A DNA stretch of 64,000 nt from Roseomonas elaeocarpi (GTDB lineage: Bacteria; Pseudomonadota; Alphaproteobacteria; Acetobacterales; Acetobacteraceae), in NCBI RefSeq assembly GCF_042433915.1, contig NZ_JBHLUN010000005.1:124001-188000 (forward strand), in the 5' to 3' direction. Position 1 is the stretch's first letter; each line of letters starts with the position of its first letter. The position numbers and the translations under genes were made by a program. The notes beneath the pieces were generated by a model. That model saw only the letters and a program-made list of their open reading frames with translations, was not told the DNA's origin and did no database searches. Shown piece after piece: positions 51,863 through 61,064 of this stretch.

Positions 51863-53022
51863 TCCTCTTCCGCCCGCAGCATCCGCGACAAGAGGCGCTC
51901 CGCCGCAGCGATCTCCGCGTCCAGCCTCGCGGGCGGCAGGTCCACCTTCTGCAGGGCGGGGCTGGAAATCTCGACCGCGGCCCAGGCGCTGCCGAAGACG
52001 CGGTTGAACAGGTGGCCGATCGCCACCTTCGGCATGAGGCCGACCTGCGCGCAGAAGCGGCGGATCTCCGCGTCCGACAGCGGGGCCGCGTCGCGCACCT
52101 GTTCCCACAGCCGGCGTGCCCGGCGCCGCGCCGTGATCCGCCGCAGCGCCATCGGCAGCGGCTCCAGCCTCGCGTCCACGATGCCGTCGGGCTGCTCCAC
52201 CCGCAGGCGCGTGGTGTCGCCCCAGCCGCCCGTGGCGCGGCTCTCGAGCCGGGCCGAAACCTCGACCTCGGCATCCAGCACGTGCCGGATCCGCTGGTCC
52301 TGCATCCGCAGGTCCCAGAACAGGTGCCGGTCCTCGCAGACCTGGCAGGGGCGCAAGCCCCCGATCCGGCGATAGGCCGCGACCGTCAGCGCGAAGCTGG
52401 CGCCGGAATGCGTGTCGTGCCGCGGCCAGGGGTCGTCCGGGTCAGGGTCCAGCAGGCTCGCCAGCTGGTCGATCAACAGGGCGTAGTGGTCTTCCAGAGC
52501 GTAGCGGCGCCGGGTCGCCAGGGGCAGCAGGCGCTCGCCCTCCCGCTCATCGACCCGGAAGGTGCCGGCCGCGGCATCGTGGCCGCGCTCCAGCGGCCGC
52601 AGCAGCGCCTGGACCCAGCCGCGCGATACCCGCCCGTCGGCGTCGGTGCCCAGGATGGCGGCCTTGTGCGGCGTCGTGCTGGCGCGGCTCGCCCAGTCTG
52701 CGGCGGCGTCCAGCGACAGGCGCCGCGCCCAGCCCACATGGGCGCGGGCCGGTTCCAGCACGGCCTCCACGACGCGGAGCGGGAAGGGCAGTTCCGGTGC
52801 CATGGCTTCCGCCACCGAGGCCGTCCGGTCGGTGCAGTTGTTGGCCAGCAGCAGAACGCCGAAGCTGCCCGGCGGCAGCGGCGAACCATCCTCGCCCACC
52901 TGTTCCGCCAGGGCGCGCAGGCAGCCGGCGATGCGGTCCTGCTCGTTGCGCGCGGGGATGGCCACCACCCCGCGCAGCGGCACGAGCGTGGTGGGGAGGG
53001 CGCGCAGCAGGGGCGGCGTCAT
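51829..53022 (-). CDS. Glycosyltransferase family 2-like protein
   Basis: A 397-residue GT-A fold protein. VVAIPARNEQDRIAGCLRAL starts the nucleotide-sugar domain, LLLANNCTDRT follows, and the metal-binding DxD-type motif is GTDADGRVS. CEDRHLFWDLRMQ resembles the acceptor-site acidic motif. No TM helices are seen, so it is cytoplasmic or peripheral. Although on the opposite strand, it interlocks tail-to-tail with the methyltransferase gene and probably belongs to the same pathway. Confidence 0.85.
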   Translation of the reverse strand: MTPPLLRALPTTLVPLRGVVAIPARNEQDRIAGCLRALAEQVGEDGSPLPPGSFGVLLLANNCTDRTASVAEAMAPELPFPLRVVEAVLEPARAHVGWARRLSLDAAADWASRASTTPHKAAILGTDADGRVSRGWVQALLRPLERGHDAAAGTFRVDEREGERLLPLATRRRYALEDHYALLIDQLASLLDPDPDDPWPRHDTHSGASFALTVAAYRRIGGLRPCQVCEDRHLFWDLRMQDQRIRHVLDAEVEVSARLESRATGGWGDTTRLRVEQPDGIVDARLEPLPMALRRITARRRARRLWEQVRDAAPLSDAEIRRFCAQVGLMPKVAIGHLFNRVFGSAWAAVEISSPALQKVDLPPARLDAEIAAAERLLSRMLRAEEDQPMRRSTSSR

Positions 53023-53083
53023 GCAATGGCGTCCGTGCCACGTCGGTGAAAGGGTGCCGGGGAGCGATACCTGGCGGTGATGC

Positions 53084-53386
53084 TCAGTCCACCTGCGCCT
53101 CGTGGATCGCGCGGCGCAGCTTGGTCACACCGGTGCGGATGTGGCCGCTTTCGCAAAGGCGTATCCCTTCGAGGCCCAGGCTGTGCGCAGGTTCGCGCGT
53201 AGCGGCAGGTAGGGTGGCAAGCCGGTTTGCCAACTCGCCGCAGTATTCCCGGCTGTCGGGACGGACGCGCCAGGTGCCTTCGACCGCGGAAGCCCCCGCC
53301 GGCAGAACCATCCAGCCGCCCAGAACACCGAGCACCGGCAGGAGCCAGCCCCAGTGCAGCAAGGATCGGAACACGCGGGGTCGCAT
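53084..53386 (-). CDS. Small exported protein, unknown function
   Basis: A 100-residue protein with a signal peptide or single TM (LLHWGWLLPVLGVLGGWMVL) ending near ASA. The mature part has two cysteines (EYCGEL and RLCESG) and is mostly helical. I do not recognise a family. ATG 53386 is used; ATG 53413 is nine codons upstream. It lies 120 bp after the histidine kinase on the same strand and could be part of its regulon or operon. Confidence 0.6.
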   Translation of the reverse strand: MRPRVFRSLLHWGWLLPVLGVLGGWMVLPAGASAVEGTWRVRPDSREYCGELANRLATLPAATREPAHSLGLEGIRLCESGHIRTGVTKLRRAIHEAQVD

Positions 53387-53506
53387 CGGTCGAGAATGGC
53401 CGAGTTCGCGCATACTGGGGGTGGGCTTCTGGTGAAAGGATTTTCATGCTGCGTTGCAATATCGAAAGGACCTGCCTGGAACGGAGCCGATTCGTCTGCC
53501 GGACGC

Positions 53507-54970
53507 TCATGCGGTGCCCGCCAGGACGCCCGCAGCCTCATCCGGCAATCCGGCCGGATCATGTCGGAGCGGCAGCAACAGCGTGACCAGCAGCCCGGGC
53601 GGCGACGCCCCCGGCCGGGCATCCGCGAGCTCCACCTGGCCGCCATGCAGGGCGGCGACCGCCCGCACCAGCGACAGGCCGAGGCCCGAGCCCGGCGTCG
53701 CCCGCGCGCCATCTGTCCGGAAGAAGCGCTCGCCGACGCGCAGCCGCTCCTCCGGTGTGAGGCCGGGGCCGGTGTCGCCCACCTGGATCTGCAGCATCTG
53801 CCCCAGCCGCCGGGCCCGCAGCCGCACCGTGCCGCCCGCCGGCGTGAACTTGACGGCGTTGTCGAGCAGGTTCGCCACTGCCTGCAGCAGCAGGTCGCGG
53901 TCGCCCACCAGCGGCAGGCTGGGCGCGACCTCCACTTCCAGTACCTGCCCGCCGAGCTCGGCCGAGGCGCTGTAGAGTTCCGCCGCATCCGTCAGCACGG
54001 GGCTCAGGTCGAAGCCTTCGAAGGCCGCGCGGCGTGCCCCGGCCTCGACCTCGGCGATCCGCAGCACCGCCTGGAAGATCCGCGCGATGCCGTCGAGGTC
54101 GGCGATGCCGCGCTCGATCGCCTGCCGCAGGATCTCCTCGGCCGCCGCCTCGGTCTCGGCTTCGGCCAGGGCTTCCTCGAGCTTGGCGCGGGCGCGGGCG
54201 ATCGGGGTCCGCAGGTCGTGGGCGATGGCGTCCGACACGCCGCGCACGCCGGTCATCAGCGTTTCCATGCGGTCGAGCATGTCGTTCATGGCGTGGCCGA
54301 GCCGGTCGAACTCGTCCTCGCGCGTGGACAGGGGAACGCGCTGGGTCAGGTCGCCATGGGCGATGGCGTTGGCGGTTTCGGCGGCGGGGCGCAGGCGGGC
54401 CTCCAGCGCGCGGCGCAGCACCCAGGCGCCCACGAAGGCGAAGGTCGCGGCGGCGGCGGCGGACCAGGCGAGCCCCTCGGTCAGCAGCTCGCGCAGCCGC
54501 ATCTTGTCCTCGACGTCGCGGCCGATCACCAGCACGTCGCCGTTGGGCAGGTCGAGGCGGAACATCCGCGCCTCGGTGCGCACGCCCTCGCGCATCAGCG
54601 GCAGGGACTGCCAGCGCATCCCGCCGTCGAAGCCGTGACGGGGGGCATCGAGGTTGCCCGCGATCCGCTGCCCTGAAGGGTCGGTCAGCAGGTAGAGGAT
54701 CTGGTCCTCCACGTCCTCGGCCAGGTGGTCGCCGATCGACTCGATGACGCCGGCCTGCCCCGCCTCACGCCAGCGTTCCATGAAGGCGGTGGCGTCGTTG
54801 CGGATCGCGGCGTCGGTCTGCCGGTCCAGCGCTCCGGCGGTTCCCCACCAGAGCACCGCGGCGAAGACCAGCCCCGCCAGCAGGAACACGGTGGCGAAGA
54901 AGGCCGCGGCCCGGAAGCCGGCGCCGCCCAGCAGACGCAGGAAGCGGCGCCAGGGCCGCGCGGACCACAT
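53507..54970 (-). CDS. Sensor histidine kinase
   Basis: A 487-residue inner-membrane kinase. TM1 lies at about 21-43 and TM2 at about 168-187, enclosing a periplasmic sensor of about 120 residues. HAMP follows, then the phosphoacceptor H251 in AIAHDLRTPIAR, the N box LLDNAVKF, the G1 box GDTGPGL and G2 GSGLGLSLV. The start overlaps the response-regulator stop as TGATG. The signal is unknown. Confidence 0.94.
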   Translation of the reverse strand: MWSARPWRRFLRLLGGAGFRAAAFFATVFLLAGLVFAAVLWWGTAGALDRQTDAAIRNDATAFMERWREAGQAGVIESIGDHLAEDVEDQILYLLTDPSGQRIAGNLDAPRHGFDGGMRWQSLPLMREGVRTEARMFRLDLPNGDVLVIGRDVEDKMRLRELLTEGLAWSAAAAATFAFVGAWVLRRALEARLRPAAETANAIAHGDLTQRVPLSTREDEFDRLGHAMNDMLDRMETLMTGVRGVSDAIAHDLRTPIARARAKLEEALAEAETEAAAEEILRQAIERGIADLDGIARIFQAVLRIAEVEAGARRAAFEGFDLSPVLTDAAELYSASAELGGQVLEVEVAPSLPLVGDRDLLLQAVANLLDNAVKFTPAGGTVRLRARRLGQMLQIQVGDTGPGLTPEERLRVGERFFRTDGARATPGSGLGLSLVRAVAALHGGQVELADARPGASPPGLLVTLLLPLRHDPAGLPDEAAGVLAGTA

Positions 54971-55650
54971 CAGGGATCGGCGCGCAGCATGTAGCCGGCG
55001 TTGCGAACCGTGTGGATCAGCGGCTTGTCGAAGCCCTTGTCGAGCTTCTGCCGCAGGCGGGACACGTGCACGTCGATGACGTTGGTCTGGGGGTCGAAGT
55101 GGTAGTCCCAGACCTTCTCCAGCAGCATGGTGCGGGTCACCACCTGGCCCGCGTGGCGCATCAGGTGCTCCAGCAGGCGGAACTCGCGCGGCTGGATCTC
55201 GATTCGCTTCTCGCCCCGCATCACGGTGCGCGACAGGAGGTCGAGCTCGAGATCCGCGACCTTCAGCCGGGTGGCCGGCATGTCCACCACGGGGCGGCGG
55301 CCCAGCGCCTCGACCCGGGCCAGCAGCTCGGCAAAGGCGAAGGGCTTGGCCAGGTAGTCGTCGCCGCCGGCCTTGAGGCCCTTGACCCGCTCATCCACCG
55401 CGCTCAGCGCGGACAGGAACAGCACGGGCGTCCGGTTGCCCTGCGCCCGCAGGGTTTCCACCAGGCGCACGCCGTCCACGCCGCCGGGCAGCATCCGGTC
55501 GAGCATCAGCAGGTCGAAGGGCTCGGAGGCCGCCAGGAACAGGCCGTCGCGACCGTTGGCACTGTGCTCCACCGTGTGGCCCGCCTCGCGGAGGCCCTTG
55601 GTGACGAAGCGCGCCACTTCGGCATCGTCCTCGACCAGCAGTATGCGCAT
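54970..55650 (-). CDS. OmpR-family response regulator
   Basis: A 226-residue two-domain regulator. The receiver has the acidic pocket VEDD, the phosphorylated D51 in LMLDRMLPGG and the conserved lysine in LAKPF. The C-terminal winged helix has IEIQPREFRLLEHLM and the recognition region NVIDVHVSRLRQKLD. It is the first gene of the pair, translationally coupled to the kinase. A candidate promoter lies about 60 bp upstream. Confidence 0.95.
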   Translation of the reverse strand: MRILLVEDDAEVARFVTKGLREAGHTVEHSANGRDGLFLAASEPFDLLMLDRMLPGGVDGVRLVETLRAQGNRTPVLFLSALSAVDERVKGLKAGGDDYLAKPFAFAELLARVEALGRRPVVDMPATRLKVADLELDLLSRTVMRGEKRIEIQPREFRLLEHLMRHAGQVVTRTMLLEKVWDYHFDPQTNVIDVHVSRLRQKLDKGFDKPLIHTVRNAGYMLRADP

Positions 55651-55705
55651 GTTCGTCTCCCGAAGGGCTGGACCGCCAAACCCCCGTCATTGTCCCAGTG
55701 GGCCC

Positions 55706-55733
55706 AACATAGCATCGCCAGGCCGCTTCCCAA
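55706..55733 (-). promoter_or_regulatory. Putative promoter of the two-component operon
   Basis: On the minus strand TTGGGA and TATGTT are separated by 16 bp, placing the start of transcription about 50 bp before the regulator ATG. Sequence match only. Confidence 0.35.
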
Positions 55734-55775
55734 GTACGTCACGCCAGATCAACGGTTGAAGCCCGTCATGGGGCG

Positions 55776-57200
55776 CTAAAGCAGCGTGCCGCGCAGGATC
55801 AGCAGCGCCACGCTGAAGTAGATCACCAGACCGCTGACATCCACCAGGGTTGCCACGAAAGGGGCCGAGGCGCTGGCCGGGTCGAAGCCGATGCGCTTGA
55901 GCAGGAAAGGCAGCATCGAGCCCGCCAGCGAGCCGAAGGTGACGATGCCCACCAGCGCGAGGCCCACCGTCAGCGCCACCAGGGGCCAGTGCTCGCCGTA
56001 GTCGTAGAAGCCGGCGCTCTGCCAGACCACGATCCGGAGGATGCCGATGACGCCCAGCAGGGCGCCCAGCGTCAGGCCAGTCGGCAGTTCCCGCGCCGCC
56101 ACGCGCCACCAATCGCCCAGCCGGATCTGACCCAGCGCCAGCGCCCGGATCAGCAGCGAGGTCGCCTGGGAGCCGGAATTGCCGCCGGAGCTCATGATCA
56201 GCGGGATGAACAGGGTCAGCACCACCGCCCGTTCCAGCTCGTCCTCGAAGTGCTGCATGGCGCTGGCGGTGAGCATCTCGCTCAGGAACAGGGCGCAGAG
56301 CCAGCCGGCGCGCTTGCGGATCATCGCCGCGAAGCCGATCTGCATGTAGGGCTCGTCGCTGGCCTCCATGCCGCCGAAGCGGTGGACGTCCTCGGTGCCT
56401 TCCTCGACGATCGCGTCCAGCACGTCGTCCACGGTGACGATGCCCAGCACGCGCTGCGCGTCGTCCACCACCGGCACGGCCAGCAGGTCGTGGCGACGGA
56501 ACAGCCGCGCCACCTCCTCGCGATTCGCGGTGGGGGAGACCGTGATCGGCTCCGCATCGCGGGCGGCCGAGAGCACCGGCGCGTCGGGCTCGGCGGTGAT
56601 CAGCCGGCGCAGCGCCACGGCGCGCAGCAGGGCGCGGGTTTCGCCGTCCACCACGTAAACGGCGTAAACCGTTTCGCGGGTCGGCTCCACGGCGCGGATG
56701 TACTGCAGCACCTGCGCCACGGTCCGGTTCTCGGGCACGGTGACGAACTCGGTGGTCATGATGCTGCCCGCGGTGTTGGGCGGGTAGCTCAGCAGCCGCT
56801 GCACCGCCAGCGCGGTTTCCACGCTCAGCCGCGACAGCAGCTCGGCGCGCTGGGGCTCATCGAGGTCGCGGAACAGGTCGGCCGTGCGGTCGGCGGACAT
56901 GGCTTCCAGCAGCGCCGCGGCGCGGTCGCTCGGCAGGAAGCTCAGCAGCGCCGCCGGTTCGTCCAGTTCCGGCTTGTCGAGGATCTCGACCACCCGTTCC
57001 TCGGGCAGCTGCGCCAGGGCCGCGGCGCCCTCGGGCGGTGGCAGGGCGTTGAGCCGTTCCACCGCGTCGGCCACGTGACCTTGGCGCAGCTGCGCCGCGA
57101 CGTGGCCCTGGCGCAGTTGCGCCGCGAGGAACTCGTTGGCCGGTGGCACTGCCGCGTCGGCGGGCAGCTGCGTGCCGGGAACAGGCGGGGTGTTGTCCAT
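55776..57200 (-). CDS. mgtE: MgtE-family magnesium transporter
   Basis: A 474-residue Mg2+ channel. An N-terminal helical MgtE_N domain is followed by two CBS domains (MTTEFVTVPENRTVAQVLQ and AEPITVSPTANREEVARLF) that sense Mg2+, and five C-terminal TMs with MSSGGNSGSQ, a family hallmark. Residues 26-43 contain a perfect 9-residue tandem repeat AAQLRQGHV, unusual for the family. ATG 57200. Confidence 0.93.
   Translation of the reverse strand: MDNTPPVPGTQLPADAAVPPANEFLAAQLRQGHVAAQLRQGHVADAVERLNALPPPEGAAALAQLPEERVVEILDKPELDEPAALLSFLPSDRAAALLEAMSADRTADLFRDLDEPQRAELLSRLSVETALAVQRLLSYPPNTAGSIMTTEFVTVPENRTVAQVLQYIRAVEPTRETVYAVYVVDGETRALLRAVALRRLITAEPDAPVLSAARDAEPITVSPTANREEVARLFRRHDLLAVPVVDDAQRVLGIVTVDDVLDAIVEEGTEDVHRFGGMEASDEPYMQIGFAAMIRKRAGWLCALFLSEMLTASAMQHFEDELERAVVLTLFIPLIMSSGGNSGSQATSLLIRALALGQIRLGDWWRVAARELPTGLTLGALLGVIGILRIVVWQSAGFYDYGEHWPLVALTVGLALVGIVTFGSLAGSMLPFLLKRIGFDPASASAPFVATLVDVSGLVIYFSVALLILRGTLL
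57073..57126. repeat. 27-bp tandem duplication inside mgtE
   Basis: Two adjacent 27-bp copies (57073-57099 and 57100-57126) differ at three positions, all synonymous, and encode an exact repeat of AAQLRQGHV near the MgtE N-terminus. Confidence 0.85.
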
Positions 57201-57421
57201 GGTTCACCGCTCGGTCGCGCCGCCAGGGGCGCGGTGCCGGCCGGTTCCCCGATCAGCGCGCGGCAGCCCTTGGCGGCGTGGAAGGTCGACTGTGACTGTC
57301 GCTTGGCATCGATCGTCGTTGGGGTTGCTGCGGCGGACGCGGAGTCATGCTCCGGCTCGCGGCCTAGCGCGCATGACCCTTCGGACCGGAGCTGTCAAGC
57401 CGGGTAGCGGTTCGAGGCCGA

Positions 57422-58252
57422 TCAGGCCCGCGCCTGCTGCGGCAGCGCCTCGTCGGCCAGCACCAAGAGGTGACCCAGCGAGCAGCGCTCCACCCGCCCG
57501 CGGACGCCGTAGACCTCGGCCAGCAGGGCAGGGGTCAGGGTTTCGTCGGGCGAGCCATCGGCGCGCAGCCGGCCGCCGTGGAGCACCATCACCCGGTCCG
57601 AGAAGCGCGCCGCCAGCGCCAGGTCGTGCAGCACCACGATGCCGATCAGCGCGTGCTCGCGCACGGTGTCGCGGACCAGCCCCATCACCTTCAGCTGGAA
57701 GCGCAGGTCCAGGGCGCTGGTGGGTTCGTCCAGCATCAACACGTCCGGCTCGCGGATCAGGGCCTGCGCCAGGCCGGCCAACTGCCGCTGCCCGCCCGAC
57801 AGCCGGTCGAGGCTGCGCAGCGCGAGGTCGGCGATGCCCAGGCGCTCCAGCAGGGCGATGCCGCGGCGGGTCGCTTCCTCGTCGCTCACCGGGCCGCCGG
57901 CGGGGGGCGTGGCGCGCAGGGCGCCGATCAGGGTTTCCAGCACCGTCAGCGCCACGCCCTGCGGCAGGCCCTGCGGCATGAAGGAGACGTGGCGTGCCCG
58001 CTCGCTGAGCGGCAGTTGCCGCAGGTCACGGGTGCCGAGGCGAAGTCGCCCCTTTCCCGGAACCAGCCCCGCCAGGGAGCGCAGGAGCGTCGACTTGCCG
58101 GCGCCGTTCGGCCCGACCAGCGCGGTCAGCGTCCCGGGCAGCAGCGGGGCCGCCGACATGCGGTCGATCACCTGCTTGCGGCCGTAGCCGACGGATACGT
58201 CCTCGATCGAGAGCGTGGAGCGGGTCGCCTCCGCGGCTTGCGCGGTGCTCAT
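57422..58252 (-). CDS. FecE/HmuV-type ABC transporter ATP-binding protein
   Basis: A 276-residue ATPase of an iron-siderophore, haem or cobalamin importer. Walker A is GPNGAGKST, the Q loop is FMPQGLPQG, the signature LSGGQRQLAGLAQ, Walker B VLMLDEPTSALD and the switch VLHDLALAARF. Its ATG overlaps the permease stop by 4 bp. The Fur-box-like promoter upstream of the permease points to iron. Confidence 0.92.
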   Translation of the reverse strand: MSTAQAAEATRSTLSIEDVSVGYGRKQVIDRMSAAPLLPGTLTALVGPNGAGKSTLLRSLAGLVPGKGRLRLGTRDLRQLPLSERARHVSFMPQGLPQGVALTVLETLIGALRATPPAGGPVSDEEATRRGIALLERLGIADLALRSLDRLSGGQRQLAGLAQALIREPDVLMLDEPTSALDLRFQLKVMGLVRDTVREHALIGIVVLHDLALAARFSDRVMVLHGGRLRADGSPDETLTPALLAEVYGVRGRVERCSLGHLLVLADEALPQQARA

Positions 58253-59322
58253 GCCTGACGGGCCCGGCCGAAGATCAGCGCCACGAAGACCGGCACCCCG
58301 ATCAGCGCCGTGACGATGCCGATGGGCACCAGCAGGCCCGGCACGATCATCTTCGCCATGACCGAGGACACCGAAAGCAGCACGGCGCCGCACAGCGCTG
58401 CGGCGGGCAGGAAGTAACGGTGATCCTCGCCGACCAGCAGGCGCGCGGCGTGTGGCCCCACCAGTCCGACAAAGCCGATCGTGCCGACGAAGGACACCGA
58501 CACCGCGGCCAGCAGGCTGACCCGCAGGAGCGAGCCGCGCCGCAGGGCGGTGGCATCCACCCCGAAGGAGCGGGCCCGGTCCTCGCCGAGGCGCAGCGCC
58601 GTCAGCTTCCAGCTGGCCCGGGCGCAGAAGGGGATGCAGACCGCCAGCACCGCGGCCAGGATCGCGATCTTGGGCCAGGTGGAGCGCGACAGCGACCCCA
58701 TCGACCAGAACACCAGCTGCTGCAGCGCCTGCTCGGTGGCCACGAACTGCAACAGCGCGACCAGCGCGTTCATGGCGAAGACCAGCGCGATGCCGAACAG
58801 CACCAGCGTGTCCACACCGGCCCCGCGCAGCCTCGACATGGAATGCAGCAGCGCCATGGCGCCCAGCGCGAACACGAAGGCATTGGCCGGGATCAGCCAA
58901 TCCTGCGGGATGAAGGGCACGCCGCGTCCGAGGATGATCGCCAGTGCCGCGCCCAGCGAGGCCGCCGAGGACACGCCCAAGGTGAAGGGGCTGGCGAGCG
59001 GGTTGTTCAGCACCGTCTGCATCTCGGCGCCCGCCAGCGACAGCGAGGCCCCCACCAGCACCGCCATCAGCGCGTAGGGAAGCCGCACGTCCCACACGAT
59101 CACGCGCAGCGCCGGCGTGGCCTCGGTGGGGGAGAACAGGGTTTCGAGCAGCCGGCCGAGGGGCAGGTTCGACGGCCCGGTGACGACGTCGCCCAACAAC
59201 GCGGCGCAGAGCAGGAGGCTGAGCAGCAGCAGCAGCAGCCGGCGGCGCAGCACCAGGCGCCGGTAGCCGTCCGCTGCCCGTGCGGCCTCGCTCAGAGCGG
59301 AGGTGGCCAGAACCGTGCTCAC
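58249..59322 (-). CDS. FecCD-family ABC transporter permease
   Basis: A 357-residue permease with about ten TMs. Family motifs include RLPYALMAVLVGASLSLAGA, NPLASPFTLGVSSAASLGA, and FVGLVGPHAARLLVGEDHR near the ATPase-contact loop. GTG 59322 is chosen because a GGGAAC precedes it at about 10 bases and a typical basic N-terminus follows; an ATG further upstream would add about 33 residues. No substrate-binding protein or TonB receptor gene adjoins the operon. Confidence 0.9.
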   Translation of the reverse strand: MSTVLATSALSEAARAADGYRRLVLRRRLLLLLLSLLLCAALLGDVVTGPSNLPLGRLLETLFSPTEATPALRVIVWDVRLPYALMAVLVGASLSLAGAEMQTVLNNPLASPFTLGVSSAASLGAALAIILGRGVPFIPQDWLIPANAFVFALGAMALLHSMSRLRGAGVDTLVLFGIALVFAMNALVALLQFVATEQALQQLVFWSMGSLSRSTWPKIAILAAVLAVCIPFCARASWKLTALRLGEDRARSFGVDATALRRGSLLRVSLLAAVSVSFVGTIGFVGLVGPHAARLLVGEDHRYFLPAAALCGAVLLSVSSVMAKMIVPGLLVPIGIVTALIGVPVFVALIFGRARQA

Positions 59323-59506
59323 GAGCGGTGTTCCCGGTGGGTCGGGTGGGAGGATCGTGCGGAACAGCGCAGCAGCAAGGAAGGACCGGCTCCGTGAGTG
59401 TGCGCCGGGGTTTCCGGGCATGGGTCTCGAGATCGGCGACCGGGTGTTGACGTGCCGGTGCCGCAGCAGCGTCCGCGGCGGCATCCTGCTCCTCGGCGGG
59501 CGGCGC

Positions 59507-59519
59507 AATGATAATCATT
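59507..59519. promoter_or_regulatory. Fur-box-like iron operator
   Basis: The sequence AATGATAATCATT matches the central 13 bases of the classical 19-bp Fur consensus and stands in a very GC-rich context. It covers the -10 hexamer of the permease promoter, the expected arrangement for iron-dependent repression. Confidence 0.65.
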
Positions 59520-59536
59520 CGCGATCGTCTTGGAAA
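59508..59536 (-). promoter_or_regulatory. Putative promoter of the iron ABC transporter operon
   Basis: On the minus strand TTTCCA (59536-59531) and TATCAT (59513-59508) are separated by 17 bp. The -10 lies within the Fur-box-like site. Transcription would begin about 180 bp before the permease GTG. Confidence 0.45.
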
Positions 59537-59610
59537 TGGCCTTCGGCCATGCCCGGGGCAGCCTTGCTCCGGGCGCATCCCATCCGGCGGCACCGCCCGC
59601 GCCGGGCAAA

Positions 59611-59634
59611 GTAAGATGGTAAGATAGTAAGGCG
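59611..59634. repeat. Three 8-bp direct repeats (GTAAGATG, GTAAGATA, GTAAGGCG)
   Basis: Consecutive 8-bp units beginning at 59611, 59619 and 59627 form an AT-rich patch about 75-98 bp upstream of the predicted iron-operon -35. They could be a regulator site or a chance slippage product. Confidence 0.55.
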
Positions 59635-59664
59635 CGGCCTCCTGCCAGGGCCGGGCAGGCGTGA

Positions 59665-60735
<1,071 letters not shown>

Positions 60736-61064
60736 GGCACGGTCTCTCCTTGGGCCAGGGAGGGCCTTCGGTCCGACATCGTCACGACGCGGCCCGTCCG
60801 GCACGGGGCAATAAGCCCCGTCCCGTGGCCAGGCTTCAAGCACCCCCGGCCCGTGGGCGTCACAAGATCACGAAGGGCCGGCGGTTTCCCGGTTCCGCGT
60901 GCCGCCGGCGCCACTCCCGGTGCCTGGTTCCGGCCGCGGCCGGTGGGGGCAGAGCCATCCGAGGTCGGGGCGGGTGTGTTCCGGCCTGGCCGACCCCATC
61001 TGAGCCCCAGAGGTGAGTGGCTGCCCCGGACCGCATGGGGGCGGGCTCCCGTACATTGTTCAGG
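60736..61064. other. Gene-free 329-bp divergent spacer between htrA and the LLM oxidoreductase
   Basis: No gene is supported. It must carry the divergent promoters. A 7-bp perfect hairpin with an AATAA loop lies at 60803-60821 in the htrA leader, and an 8-bp GCCGGCGG/CCGCCGGC inverted repeat with a 17-base loop lies near 60878-60910. I could not assign convincing -35/-10 pairs or an ECF-sigma promoter. Confidence 0.5.

Larger units (their letters stand above)
59323..59664. other. Gene-free 342-bp regulatory spacer
   Basis: No gene is supported. The region lies after htrA and before the FecCD permease on the minus strand. It holds a Fur-box-like palindrome, a matching promoter and a set of three 8-bp GTAAGATx repeats. 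No remnant of a binding-protein gene is recognised. Confidence 0.6.

Noticed and set aside
57401..57421. A tRNA-like T-arm sequence (GGTTCGAGG) near 57.4 kb
   Set aside because: The putative arm has a mismatch, and no D-arm, anticodon arm or matching acceptor stem is found in the preceding 70 bases.
60878..60910. Possible ECF-sigma (GGAAC-type) promoter for htrA
   Set aside because: GGAAC motifs occur on the minus strand, but none has a GTT-type -10 at the required distance.
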